Origin: Triplophysa rosa
Taxonomy: Eukaryota; Chordata; Actinopteri; Cypriniformes; Nemacheilidae
Assembly (NCBI RefSeq): GCF_024868665.1
Contig: NC_079904.1
Span: forward strand, 1,418,221-1,482,220
Length of the DNA stretch: 64,000 nt
Direction: 5' to 3'
This document shows, piece by piece, positions 36,601 to 47,910 of this stretch. The notes under the pieces are model-generated. The model did not search any database. It was not told the DNA's origin and saw only the letters and a list, made by a program, of their open reading frames with translations. Position numbers and translations under genes: made by a program. The number at the start of each line of letters is the position of its first letter. Position 1 is the first letter of the stretch.

Positions 36601-36976
36601 TTTTTTGTTTAGTAATTTCATTCAGATTTTATAAACATATTTGCACTGATAAACGGCTTAACTCTTTTTGCTCTTCTATATCTTGTATTTTAGATTTGTT
36701 TTAGTAAGATGTACTTCTCCGATGCATTTGTGAGTGACAGGGCTTCAGCTGAACCGAGAAAGCGTGTCATTGTTCTCCCACAAAACAAAACATTCCCCCT
36801 GCATTGTCGTCCAGTTCCCATGGGAACACACAGTCGCGAGTGAGAAAGGAAGTAATTGGGTCATTTCGGTCAAGTTTATGTGAGCGGGAAAGGGAGCTCT
36901 TGAAATGCTGCAGAAGGTTGAGAGCGTTGGCCACCAGTTTAATTGACTGTTTCCTAAAACAATATCCTGACTCGGA

Positions 36977-37021
<45 letters not shown>

Positions 37022-40000
37022 GGGAAAAGAGTCTGAAAACTGTCTGTTAGCTCCTCCTCATCTCACCAAATAAGGTCAGAAGAGTTATGTGTTAGTGGGA
37101 TGATATCACTAGCGCCGTTTCACACGACGTTCACCTCTCACTGTGTTGATGACATGTTTGGAATGTGATGGTTAACACGGGAACCTGGAAATGATGCGGT
37201 GAGCGTCAGAGCGTCAGAGTAGTTAAAGCTGTGCAGTTCACAACGCTTTAGACATGGATCTACCTGGACTGCTTCCCAGATAGATGGTGAGTTTGAAAAC
37301 TGTTTAAAGAGAATGCAAATGAGCAGTAGGATTGGATCTGTTTGGATCTGTACTGTAGAATTCTCAGGAAAATGAGGTCATGGAATTGTGAATAATATGC
37401 TGTAGGTTTTTTTGGTGGTGTCTGGCACTAATTTTGCAGAAGGCATGTAAATAAGTTTGTGAGACTCCCGCAAAGCAGGTCAGGGTAAACATTTACCAGC
37501 ATCGTAGATGTTTCTTTAAGTGGCAGAAAATCCACTCTTGTGATGTGTAGACTATTTGCCCGGTGGGATTTTTTCCCCATTGACCTGTCAAGCTGCTGGT
37601 AAGTTGTTGCAATGCTGTGATCATGAAAGCGTGAAACTTTTGGTGACTGAGGGACAATCACAGCTTCCAATCTGTTCTCTCAACTGTCATGCTTTTTGTC
37701 TTTATAAACATTCGACTGCCTTTCTGAGTCTATTCGTGCATTTGAGATCATGTACCAAGTATCACATGGGTTGTGGGTGTCCTCATTTAATACTGTAAAG
37801 AGTTATTTAATATAAAATATAATTATAGTGCATGGTTGTTGTTGTTACCGATCAATCATGTTTGGGAGGAATTGCGTGAACTTTGTTTTGAATGAATCCT
37901 TAATCCTATTTTTTCAGACTCAAGCGACTGTTGGAGCAGGAGAAAGTGTACCAAGCTCGGAAGGACAAAGATCACAGAAAACATCTTGAGAAGGTTCAGG
38001 AGGAGCTGGTCAAGCTGAAATCATTTGCACTGATGCTGGTGGATGAAAGGCAGCTTCACATTGAGAAGATTGACGAGCAGACACAGAAGGTCCAGGAGCT
38101 CAGCAAAAATCTGAATGAAAGGGAGCAACAACTGGAAATCGTCAACAGCAAAGCTAAAGACGACAGCTTGAAGATTCAGAGGTTGGAGCTTGACTTAGAA
38201 CAAAAGACCTTTAAAGCCACACAGGAACATGAGGAGATGACCTCCAGGCTCACCAAGACGGATTCTGAAAACCGACAGTTGCGTCTGAAGTTGGCCGGCT
38301 TGTCACACAAGATTGAGGAGTTAGAGGAGACCAATCGTATGTTGCAGAAATCCGAAGAAGATCTGCAAGACTTGCGGGACAAAATAAGCAGAGGGGAGTG
38401 TGGAAACTCAAGCCTTATGGCCGAGCTGGAGAACCTTCGGAAGAGAGTGCTGGAGATGGAGGGAAAGGACGAGGAGATCACGAAAACAGAGGCGCAGTGC
38501 AAGGAGCTGAAGAGGAAGCTTCAGGATGAGGAGAACCACAGCCGTGAACTGAAACTAGAGGTGGAGAAACTGCAGAAGAGGATGATGGACCTGGAGAAAC
38601 TGGAGGGAGCTTTTAACGTGAGCAAATCTGAATGTGCTCAACTTCACACAAACCTGGACAGAGAAAGAACCTTGACCAAGAACTTCGCCTGCGAACTAGA
38701 GACGGTAAAAAACCACATCAAAGAACTCGAGAGTTCCGAATCGAGGGTGGAAAAGGCCGAGAAGAGTTTGAAAGATGACTTGGCGAAACTGAAATCATTC
38801 ACTGTGATTCTGATGGACGAGAGGAAGAACATGGCCGAGCGAATTAAACAGGAGGAGAAGAAAAGCGAAGAGCTGAGCAAAATGTTCAAGGCAGAGCAAT
38901 GCAAGGTCACGGACGTCACTGAAAAGCTGATCGAGGAAAGTAAAAAGCTTCTTAAATTGAAGTCCGAGATAGAGACAAAAGTGTCCACGCTTGCAAAAGA
39001 AAAAGAGGACATGAAGTCTCAACTCGTAAGTGGAGAAGAGAAAATGAAAGAGCTGAATGCAAAGGTATGTCAGATGCAAAGTAAACTAGATGAGCAAGAG
39101 GAGACCAAGTGGGAATCTTCCAGAAACAAGGCTGGATATTCTGATGAGGACAACAAGGTTAAGGAGCTCACGCAGGAGATCGAGAGACTCAAGAACCGTC
39201 TGAAACAGCTCGAGGTTGTAGAGGGTGATTTGTTGAAGACGGAGGACGAGTACGACATGCTTGAGAAGAAGTTTAGAACCGAGCAAGACAAAGCCAATGC
39301 CCTGTCCCTGCTCCTGGAAGAGATGAAGACCCAGATCACCAAGAACAAAGCCATAGAGAAAGGAGAACTGGTGAGCCAAGAAGCTGAGCTCAGACTACGC
39401 TGCAAAATGGAGGAGGCCAGAACGAGAGATCTTCGAGCCGATGTCCAAGCTCTGAAGGAGAAGATTCATGAGCTCATGAACAAGGAGGACCAACTATCCC
39501 AGCTTCAGGTGGAGTACGCTGTTCTCCAAAAGCAGTTGATTGAAGAGGAGGAGAAAAAGAAAAACATGAGTCAAGAGGTCCTAATACTAACCAAAGAGCT
39601 GGAAGCTACAAAGCGTTACAGTCGTGCTCTTAGACCCAGCATGAATGGAAGAAGAATGGTGGACGTTCCTCTCACTTCCACTGCGGTACAGACTGACGGC
39701 TATATGGGTGAACACGCCGAGGATGAGACTCCGGCCGTGTTCATTCAGAAGTCTGTTCAAGAGGAAAATCACATCATGAGCAACTTAAGACAGAAAGGTC
39801 TCAAGAAGCCGACGGTGTTGCAGCGTTACCCGCCGGCAGCCGCAGAGATGGCCATGAGGAAATCCTGGAACCCTTGGATGAAAAAGAAAGAAGCAGTAAC
39901 GATCACCCAAGAGCTCATATCAAATAAAACAAGCCAACAGGTCAACGGAACAACATCACTATCTCCAGAACTAACCATGTCTCAGAAAACAGGTCGGCCA

Positions 40001-42985
40001 CTCCATATTAAGGTGACTCCGGATCATCAGAACAGCACGGCCACGTTGGAGATCACCAGCCCACGAGCTGAAGACTTCTTTGCCAGCACTACTATCATCC
40101 CAACTCTTGGTCTCCAGAAGCCACGGATAACTATCGTTCCTTCCTCCATGCTGACAAAGTCCAAAGCCAACGACGTAGCGAGTGGTCTAGAGCGGACAAA
40201 GTCTCCGGTTACCATCACAACCATCTCTAGAGCCAAATCTCCTGAAAAAGGTAAAGTTGAGCATCCCACCTCTCCTCTGTCCATCATCACTGTTAGCGCG
40301 ATGCCGGTCTCCCAGGCCTCTATCTCCTCGGAACCCCTGGATATGACCATGGGCAGGGCTGTGTTCAAGTTGACCCCTGAAAAGCAGACCGTGCCAACGC
40401 CCGTCCGCAAATACAACTCCAATATAATCACTACAGAAGATAACAAGATCCATATCCACCTGGGCTCACCTGGGTTTAAGAAACCTCAGGATGATAGAAG
40501 TGGCACAGTTATCCTTTGGCCCAATGGTGTAAGTTCAGACAGCAAGGACACGGGGACGGTTCTGCGCTCTCCGCGACAGCCGACCGCTCACGTGGGGAGC
40601 ACGGGGGCACAGGGCAAGGTGACCAGCAGCATCACGATCACTCCAATCACCTCTGCACCTTCACGATCGACTCAGTCTGTAGTGAGTATCACATTTGTTT
40701 CGTGTTTTGAAGTGGAAAAGTGTGTGAGCATACTATTGTGGTTGTAAATAGTCATTTAACCATTAATACTGTGATTTTGTGTCCCTGAAAGCAAAAGTGT
40801 AATATTTAATCTTCTACGTTACAGTTGCTTCTGAAATGTTTCAAAATGATATCAGGCGGTGCCTGCTCTCTAGATAGCTCTCTTTCAAGGTATAAAAAAA
40901 TCAAATGCATTCCCCTTTTATATATGATTTCTAACTCAAGAATGATGTTTGTCTACCCAGTAAAATCCTTGAGATAGTGTCACCAACTGACAACCTACCC
41001 CATACCTTAACCTGAGATAAATTGGGTTTAATTATTATTAGCACACTTTATAGTGTTATGTGTGACTGGCACTGGGTTAACCTGCTTTTCCCTGCCTTAC
41101 ACAACCTACTAAAATAAACAACAGCTATAAAAGCCTGTTACGAGAGATTATGCATGACAAGAACAGCATCTGACAGATCGACGTTTAAGAAAATCTAGCT
41201 TGTGAAGAGATTTTGTTTTTGGAAATGAAAAATAGCATTTTAAATTCTGTGATCTCTATTCACAGTTATTGTCAGCTTGAAGTCAAATTTTCAAAACACA
41301 CAAAGGGATAGATACGTAAAGTAGCCTGCAATTTTGTTTCATTTAGAGAGAGACAAAAGTTACACATTGCTGCTTGAATAATAACCTTTATTGGTAACAT
41401 TTTACATTAAGGATCTCTTCATAAAGCATTTATACATGTGTTCATTAATGATTAATAAATCATTTACAAATGCATTATAAAGCAGTTATAACTGCATAAG
41501 TAAAAAGGGGGATTCTAACGAAATACCTGCCAAATAGTGAGCCATTTTTAACTCTCATGTTATAAATGCTTAATAAGTGTATTTATTCATTATTTATTTG
41601 ATTCATTATTATCTTGATGTTGTTTGCAAAATGAGGCTGTCAGACGGGAGACTGTAGGGTGTTATGTTGGTTTTTCGTATGATTGTATATTTCATATCTT
41701 ATGGCACTTTTCAAACCAGGTTGCTACCTGATCCGATTCGGATTGTCTTCCGGTGCCCTCCAGAATGCCTTCTGATCATGATCCTTATCCAAAGCAGTTT
41801 TTCCTGCTTACCAAGATCAATTCATCAAACTTTTGATCACTTTTTAACACTAAATGCACAAAGGTTGTCGTAAACTTAATTGTTTACGATGTTTTATTAA
41901 TGATTAAATTACTTCACATAGTTAATCAAAACCAGAAAACATTTTACAACAGAATGCTTGCTCACAAGGCTACATCTCTGATGTGAATCATATATTTATA
42001 AGTATAGACAGCCCATGAAAGTGCACTTTAAAGAAAAGTGGATGCCTGTGAAGTATTCACATTTATTAAGTATTTATAACATGTGAGTTAAAAATGGCTC
42101 ACTATTTGGCAGGTATTTCGTTTGAATCCCTTTTTATTTACGCAGATATATCTGCTTTATAATGCATTTGTAAATGCCTTATTAATCATTAATGAACACA
42201 TTTACAAATGCTTTATAAAGGGAACCCTAATGTAAAGTGTTACCCATTTATTTATATCGTAGACAGTATAGACTGTTAGATGTCTGCTAAAGATCTGGGA
42301 AACATCTGCTGTGTAAAAACCTCTAGTAAACGTCTTTAAGATGTTTAAATCATAAACATCTTGAAGACATCTTCTAATTGTCTATATGACATCTGGCAGG
42401 AAAAACGTCTCGGAGACATACGGCAGATGAGCAAACAATCAAACAAATACATCTTGCAATAGACGTCTCTAAAATGTGTGTGTGCTGCTATCAGGGTTGT
42501 TTATACATTTTTCATGACAATATTCGGCCCCTTTGTAAAAGAGTCTGAAAACTTCTACAAAATCTACATAAATATGAAGGCCATACTATAGGTAATTTAA
42601 AACAAAAAGGACTTTGAAACAACACGTGCTTGAAGGGATATTTCACCCAAAAATGAAAGTTCTGTCATTCTCAAGTTGTTCTAAATCTGTATACATTTCT
42701 TTGTTCTGTTTAACACACACAAAAGAAACATATTTTGACAGATTGTGTTTTGGGTTAATAAAAAAATGTGAACGTGTGTGTTTTGTTGTCTTTCTGCAGC
42801 ATGGGACGAATGTGCAGTCACCTCGCTCCGCGGCAACAAGAATCCCCGTGTCAAAAGGTATGAAAACAGGGAAAGCGGTTATAGGCCTGTCCACGACATC
42901 ACGCTCTGAGAGCCAATCTATGAAAATTGAACTGAGGAAATCTGCGGTTTGCAGCTCTGTAACCGCAGGAGGAGGAAAGAGTTGA
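30673..42985 (+). CDS. filip1: Filamin-A-interacting protein 1
   Basis: Cytoplasmic coiled-coil protein that binds filamin A and influences its stability, cell migration and muscle/neuronal structure. Coding exons: 30673-30939, 32121-32294, 32461-32639, 37918-40681 and 42800-42985; all frames agree and give 1189 aa (about 1.2 kilo-residues in mammals). The start ATG opens '[11 protein letters not shown]', just after an acceptor. Residues about 80-250 hold the conserved N-terminal block ('[16 protein letters not shown]', '[18 protein letters not shown]'). The 2764-bp exon codes a long heptad-rich coiled coil followed by a Ser/Thr/Pro tail with '[12 protein letters not shown]'-like, '[14 protein letters not shown]' and '[10 protein letters not shown]' blocks. 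The last exon, with '[14 protein letters not shown]' and '[12 protein letters not shown]' then a Gly-rich end, indicates FILIP1 and not FILIP1L. It is followed by cox7a2 and col12a1 on the same strand, as in mammals. Confidence 0.95.
30940..32120 (+). other. filip1 intron 1
   Basis: AT-rich, no coding pattern. 'GCATCCCATAATGCAATGCAC' near 31079 and 'TATCCCATAATGCATTGCAC' near 31669 are related direct repeats that probably belong to a dispersed element. A CTCF-like motif on the minus strand lies at 31838-31853. Confidence 0.5.
33502..33701. mobile_element. TTAA-bounded palindromic MITE with GGCGGGGTGTCC ends
   Basis: Left end TTAAAGGCGGGGTGTCCGAT and right end AATTGGACACCCCGCCTTTAA are inverted. 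The element is 200 bp with TTAA at both borders, suggesting piggyBac- or Angel-type TTAA targeting. It is inserted within an ACTATAGTAAAC-type repeat patch. Confidence 0.8.
34358..34480 (+). promoter_or_regulatory. GC-rich patch with a kappaB-like site and TATAAAA in filip1 intron 3
   Basis: GGGGAATCCC (34417-34426) fits the NF-kappaB consensus and TATAAAA lies at 34435-34441, in a short GC-rich island inside an AT-rich intron. It could be an internal promoter or enhancer, but no matching first exon that joins filip1 in frame was found. Weak call. Confidence 0.2.
35842..36144. mobile_element. MITE with AGGGTGACCATAC ends and 8-bp duplication
   Basis: Left AGGGTGACCATACATTTTTC and right GTATGGTCACCCT are inverted. 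Direct repeat ATTTATGT flanks it at 35834-35841 and 36145-36152. The interior also folds ('GCGCATACGTCA' against 'TGACGTATGCGC'). It is 303 bp without coding capacity; the 8-bp duplication suggests hAT. Confidence 0.85.
36981..37019. repeat. (GA)n microsatellite
   Basis: Uninterrupted GA dinucleotides in filip1 intron 3. Confidence 0.95.
41393..42244. mobile_element. Long-terminal-inverted-repeat foldback element, copy A
   Basis: Left end GGTAACATTTTACATTAAGG and right end AATGTAAAGTGTTACC are inverted, and the inverted similarity runs inwards for more than 150 bp ('AAATACCTGCCAAATAGTGA' against its complement near 42100). Flanks CCTTTATT (41385-41392) and CATTTATT (42245-42252) differ at one base, consistent with an old 8-bp target duplication. 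It is 852 bp with no transposase. Confidence 0.8.
42631..42745. mobile_element. Truncated Angel-like MITE
   Basis: Left-end sequence GAAGGGATATTTCACCCAAA and the inner 'TTTGTTCTGTTTAACACACA' module are present, but the right half is missing. It lies 60 bp upstream of the last filip1 exon. Confidence 0.65.
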
Positions 42986-43345
42986 GATTGACTCATGCTA
43001 ATGTACCACTGGAATCTTATAAAACACATCCATTCAATCATTCACGCTGAGCCTGCCACTTCTTAATTCAATCACATGATTCCTATTGTAAATATTACGT
43101 GTCATATCAATCTTTATGTACAGGTATTTACGTTCGGATCTCACATGAACGTGTTGCATCTCTGCACGTTTGTTTTCCTGCTCATTATCTCTAACCTTTG
43201 ATCTTGTTTTCTTTGTGTTATATTTATTTTTTTCCATTTACAATTTCACTAATGTTTTATTTTGAAAAGCTGTTTGTGGAGGTTTCCAAATGGCTGAAAA
43301 TGTAATTGTGTGATCCCACTAAATAAATCTTTTTCTGTCTTCAGA
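42986..43345 (+). other. filip1: filip1 3' UTR
   Basis: Follows the TGA at 42983-42985. AATAAA at 43322-43327 gives an expected cleavage near 43345. No coding content. Confidence 0.65.
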
Positions 43346-43520
43346 ATACACAGATATCTTGTTATTTGGGCTTTTTGGGGTCGCCAACACATGCATCACA
43401 AGCACACACGTCATCATCTTATCAAAGGCATTGAATATTGATCAGGAAACCTCCATGACATGTGAATAACATTTAGAGCATGTGCCAACGATCATTCACA
43501 GACCAGAGGTATTTTACATT

Positions 43521-43732
43521 AGAGAACACAAAAGAAGATATTTTGAGAAATGTCTCTGTGGTTTTGTTTTCATGTAATGGACGTCAGTGGGATTCAGTTT
43601 GGCTTGGTAATCAACGTTCTTTAAAAGATCTTCTTTTGTGTTCTGCAGAAGAAAGTCATACAGGTTTGAAATCACACGAGGGTGAGCAAATGATGACAGG
43701 ATTCTTGTTTTTGGTTGGACTGTCCCTTTAAA
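43521..43732. mobile_element. Angel-like MITE, 5'-truncated
   Basis: Retains the 'GAACACAAAAGAAGATATTT' module, its inverted partner and the right end TTGGACTGTCCCTTTAA, but lacks the left TTAAAGGG terminus. Confidence 0.7.
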
Positions 43733-45174
43733 TGATATCAACAGAAACGCTATTCATTTCCTTACAATTTAGAAACAGGTTTTCGTCTGTCTAGTTTTTC
43801 ATAGCTAGTGCATTACTATAAAACATTTGTCTTTGTTTAAATGTGGTAACCTTTCAACTCAAACCAGAAACATTCCTTTAATGAAAAAGGTTTTGAAATG
43901 TTGCTTTGCAAAGGAGCCATCAGGAGAAATGTATGTCTGTCAGTGTGAGTAAACAAATGATAGAATGATCATTTTGGGGGGTGTAATGTTCATCTTAAAC
44001 TCAACCGATTTGAGGATCAATCAGTCGAGATCAATGCGTCTCCTGAGATAGAAATGAAAAATGCAAACTTTCAAACCTGTGTGACATTCTCGAGCTGCTT
44101 TTGAATTCGTATGAATGAAAGCTTTTAGAAACGTGTTAAAAAGCAACTGGAGTCTTCACATGTGTTCACAGTTTTCCAAAAGTCAATGACGTGACGTGGC
44201 TAAGAATTTGGCACATGAATTTTACATTAGACTTCTTAAAACTTGTTCAGCATCTTGGTCATTCTTATATGTTACTGATGTTCTTGTGTATCATCATCAG
44301 CGGCTTTTTCATTCGATTAATTCCGTTTTCACCGCACTGCCAATAATGTGACTGTATTCATTTGCTAATCCACCCGTGTACAATAACACGCTCATGACAG
44401 CCTGCCGATGACATCACTCACCAGCGCTACAATTCTGAGAAAGCGCTCATAAAACCCTGCTGATATTTTCCCCGCTCGTGATTTTGGCTCCTCCGTTACA
44501 TTTACACCGGTCTGAAAATGATTCTTTCCATGAAGTCAGCTGCTGGAGTTTAAGAGCTCATTGTGTCTCGGTGTGCTCACGTTCCCTGTTTTCATCCTCA
44601 GAGACTGTTGTGCTCCATGTGAATCGAGAGCCACGCTGAGATGTGTTCCAGCTTCACTATGATCCGGCTCGACAGAACGAACCGCTGGGAGAACATGAGA
44701 TCCATCACACCTGTAGTTCGGTGGCATATGTGCATGTGTCCACAGCATACGATGATGATGCAGGAGAGTCGGCTTCAGAGTATTACAGGAGTAAAACAAG
44801 AAAGTGAACAGGATGTGGAATTGAGATTTGGAGAAAAAAGTGTCAACGTGAAAGGCTACAGTATGTTAGGAACGAGATGTTTTGTAAGGAAGGATTGAGA
44901 CGTCAAGCTTTAATATTGTTAGACACGCTGGATGACATGCAACTACAGCTAAATTCACCGTGAAGTTCATTTGCTTTAAGTTTGCTACATTTTTTTAATC
45001 AAATGAATTTAAAAAGGGGTATGTTAATGGTAAACACATATAGAAGCTTTTACAAAACCTTTAATGCGTGAAAAAATACAACATCAGCATTGCTTTTTAA
45101 AACAAGAAATCTGATATCAAAAACATAAAAATACGTCACCAAACTTATCAGTTGAATAAAACATTTAAATTCTG

Positions 45175-45865
45175 AGTAACACTTTACATTAAGGTTCCCT
45201 TCATAAAGCATTTATAATTGTGTTCGTTAATGATTAATAAGTCATTTACAAATGCATTATAAAGCGGTTATAACTGCATAAGTATGAATGTATTTATTCA
45301 TTATTTATTTGATTCATTATTATCTTGATGTTGTTTGCAAAATGAGGCTGTCAGACGGGAGACTGTAGGGTGTTATGTTGGTTTTTCGTATTATTGTATA
45401 TTTCATATCTTATGGCACTTTTCAAACCAGGTTGCTACCTGATCCGATTCTGAATGTCTTCGAATTGATCTTGGTAAGAAGGAAAAACTGCTTTGGATAA
45501 GCATCATGATCAGAAGGCATTCTGGAGGGCACCGTAAGACAATCCGAATCGGATCAGGTAGCAACCTGGTTTGAAAAGTGACATAAGATATGAAATATAC
45601 AATAATACGAAAAACCAACATAACACCCTACAGTCTCCCGTCTGACAGCCTCATTTTGCAAATAAATAATGAATAAATACATCTATTAAGCATTTCTAAC
45701 ATGTGAGTTAAAAATGGCTCACTATTTGACAGGTATTTTGTTAGAATTCCTTTTTATTTGCGCAGTTATAACTGCTTTATAATGCATTTGTAAATGACTT
45801 TTTAATCATTAATGAACACACGTATAAATGCTTTATAAAGGGAACCTGTAATGTAAAATGTTGCC
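45175..45865. mobile_element. Foldback element, copy B, with an internal long hairpin
   Basis: Shares ends and interior with the copy at 41393. Flanks AAATTCTG (45167-45174) and AAAATCTG (45866-45873) differ at one base, again an old 8-bp duplication. About 110 bp at 45340-45450 is repeated in near-perfect reverse complement at 45541-45655, so the core folds as a long hairpin. Copy A has only one arm of this hairpin. Confidence 0.8.
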
Positions 45866-46339
45866 AAAATCTGTTTGAGGCTACTGTACAAGGCAGATCT
45901 GACTTTTTGAGATCAATGACTTTTCATGAATATATTTACTTTGCTCAGAAATACATCATTACTAAGGTAAATGGGTGTTTCATGAAATGTTTTACGTTGA
46001 CCAGATGGCACTGGTCTACGTTATAAAAGTGTATATGCTTTTTAAAAAGGACGAGCTTTCTAATTACAGTATTTTCATGTGATAAACAGCTGAAGTATCA
46101 GGCAGTATGAGAGCAGGTGAGCACACACTAGGTACTGTACGTTCAGTTTTACCACACAGAATAATGTTGCAAACACAGTTTGCACTTTGAACTCTGTGAA
46201 TGTGACTCTAATGAAGTCTGTGTACTCCAACACCCTGAAAATTCACTAAATAAATGTCTCATAGTGTGTCGTCTGTTATCTCTTACTCTGTCAATCTCTA
46301 ATTTTCACACAAATGCACGTTAACATTTAGAAAGGAAAG

Positions 46340-46449
46340 TTTAAGTATATAAATCGATGTGACGTAGCGGCGGTGTTTCTCCAGTGCAGCAGGGGGCGCT
46401 GCTGTTGTTTCTCTTTCTCTCTGCGTCTCCAGTCACACACGCGTGGAAG
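46340..46449 (+). promoter_or_regulatory. cox7a2: cox7a2 promoter / 5' UTR
   Basis: A short CpG-richer stretch ahead of the start codon with a CRE-like TGACGTAG at 46360-46367, a CTCF-like motif 'GCAGCAGGGGGCGCTGCT' (46386-46403) and a pyrimidine tract (TTTCTCTTTCTCTCT) near the expected start of transcription. No TATA box sits at a suitable place. This is typical of a housekeeping promoter; limits are inferred. Confidence 0.5.
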
Positions 46450-47795
46450 ATGCTTCGGCACGTCACGGTAATTGTTACATTTATTTAAGTTACTCGTTGT
46501 TTAAAAATGTATAATGTGTGACAGCTGATAAAACATCTATCGTGTTCTGTATTTACTTTGAAATCAGAGGTTGTAGTTGTTTTTAAAACGCGGTTTATTC
46601 ACTACAACTGAAACCAGGAAGTCATGAAGAGTTTGAAGTTATGCACGTTCACCAACAAAATAATCGTGAGGATTTAAAGATGTTTAAAGAGTCAAATTTG
46701 TTTCGTTTTCAGACATTAAAATAGTTTAGACATACTTTCATTCGTTAAACAAATCGAGATGTCTGAATGCCCATTAGGTCAGTAAAACAAGTACGTTAGA
46801 TGGTCAAACTGGGTTGTGTCTTTATAGAACTGACTGAGTTTATATTGAAACGACTAAAGTCGATGTTGTAGTTTATTCTGCAAAATTTTATTGAGAAAAT
46901 AATTTTCACTCCAACTGCCTGCAAAAATAGCTCAGAAAGTGCAGTTAGATCACAGAGAAGCTCTTGAGCCATTTGATTGCAGGTGTTATTTGGTTTGGTG
47001 ATATTTTATTATCGAATGCAGTGACTTTCTAACATTACTAATTCAAGCATTCCGGTTTTGTATAAAAGTAAGGAAATACAACAAAGAGATTCATCATGAG
47101 GAGGAAGCAACACGTGAAGAGCTGAGATACAAAATTGTTTTAATTAATAGTTTTATTATTTAAGAGTTTTAAGTTATTTTGACAGAATTAGGAATATCAA
47201 ATGCACAGCAGTGACTGCTGGGAAAAAAACCCTTCTGTATTGAAAAATAAGATCTATGTGCAGCTGTCTGTATGGGCTGTATTGTGAGTAGAAAGTGAAG
47301 TGTGTTCTCTCTCAGAACCTTCATCAGGTTTTCAGACGGCAGATCTCCAGCAGCGTCCGGAGACAGCTGGAGAACAAGGTTCCAGAAAAGCAGAAGATCT
47401 TTCAGGTAGGATCACATGCCAGCTGTGTCACAAGTTTGTCAAGCGTTTACTTCACAGGAGTGACAATGTGGACTGTTAACACGTTTGTGTCTTTATATGT
47501 CATCAGATCACACTTTATATCTGCTTAATAACATCTGTGTTTCATGCTGTTTAGGAGGCCAATGGAAGGCCAGTACATCTGAAGGGAGGGCTCGGTGATG
47601 CTGTTCTTTACAGAGCTACTATGGGACTCACACTGCTGGGTATGTCAATGCTGGTGTGTTATGACAACCAGTGTTAACTCTTAATAGTGTCCTATGTGGT
47701 ACTGTATTTACTTTTTATGAATGTGCCTGTTTTCAGGAACAGCTTGTGTCATATATGAGCTTGTAAAGGCAGCCATCCCTCAGAAGAAAGCTTGA
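46450..47795 (+). CDS. cox7a2: Cytochrome c oxidase subunit 7A2, mitochondrial
   Basis: Small nuclear-encoded subunit of respiratory complex IV in the inner mitochondrial membrane, which also influences dimer and supercomplex assembly. Four coding exons (46450-46467, 47316-47405, 47555-47639, 47737-47795) join in frame to 83 aa, the same as the mammalian liver-type isoform. The start 'MLRHVTNLHQVFRRQISSS' is a basic amphipathic presequence without acidic residues. The mature chain begins near 'NKVPEKQKIFQ' and has the family signature 'LKGGLGDAVLYRATM', then a single membrane helix ('GLTLLGTACVIYELVKAA') and a basic tail 'IPQKKA'. Position between filip1 and col12a1 agrees with COX7A2 and not the heart COX7A1 or COX7A2L. 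Confidence 0.96.
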
Positions 47796-47910
47796 TTTCA
47801 ACTTCCGCACTTGAAATGTGAAGATTTTTTTGAGTGTATTTATACTTTCTTTTGAAAAGCAAATGGGACCAAAAAAATAAAAGAGCAAAATAAAATGAGT
47901 ATCATAAACA
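47796..47910 (+). other. cox7a2: cox7a2 3' UTR
   Basis: Short 3' UTR with AATAAA at 47876-47881 and a second at 47889-47894, about 85-100 bp after the stop codon. Confidence 0.7.

Larger units (their letters stand above)
32640..37917 (+). other. filip1 intron 3 (5.3 kb)
   Basis: Holds two MITEs with clear ends (33502-33701 and 35842-36144), at least four patches of an 'ACTATAGTAAACTGTAGTA'-type repeat (about 33450, 34100, 34850 and 35640), a GA microsatellite and two GC-richer patches (34360-34480 and 36770-36900) that might be regulatory. No exon was recognised in it. Confidence 0.55.
40682..42799 (+). other. filip1 intron 4
   Basis: Mostly transposon sequence: a long foldback element at 41393-42244 and a truncated Angel-like piece at 42631-42745. 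The rest is AT-rich without coding pattern. Confidence 0.6.
43346..46380 (+). other. Intergenic, filip1 to cox7a2
   Basis: No gene recognised. It holds an Angel-like right half (43521-43732) and foldback element copy B (45175-45865). In mammals TMEM30A lies between FILIP1 and COX7A2; no exon resembling it was seen here. Confidence 0.55.

Noticed and set aside
37200..37290. Alternative first coding exon of filip1 (ATG followed by GTGAGT at 37285)
   Set aside because: Joining it to the exon at 37918 puts the coiled coil out of frame, and an upstream ATG meets a stop at once.
44536..44898. Overlapping open frames between filip1 and cox7a2 that might be tmem30a
   Set aside because: The peptides show no membrane segments or resemblance to TMEM30A.
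41664..45621. Conserved peptide '[17 protein letters not shown]' found at 41664 (+) and 45403-45621 (-)
   Set aside because: The shared peptide comes from the foldback element copies A and B; no family match and no coding bias.
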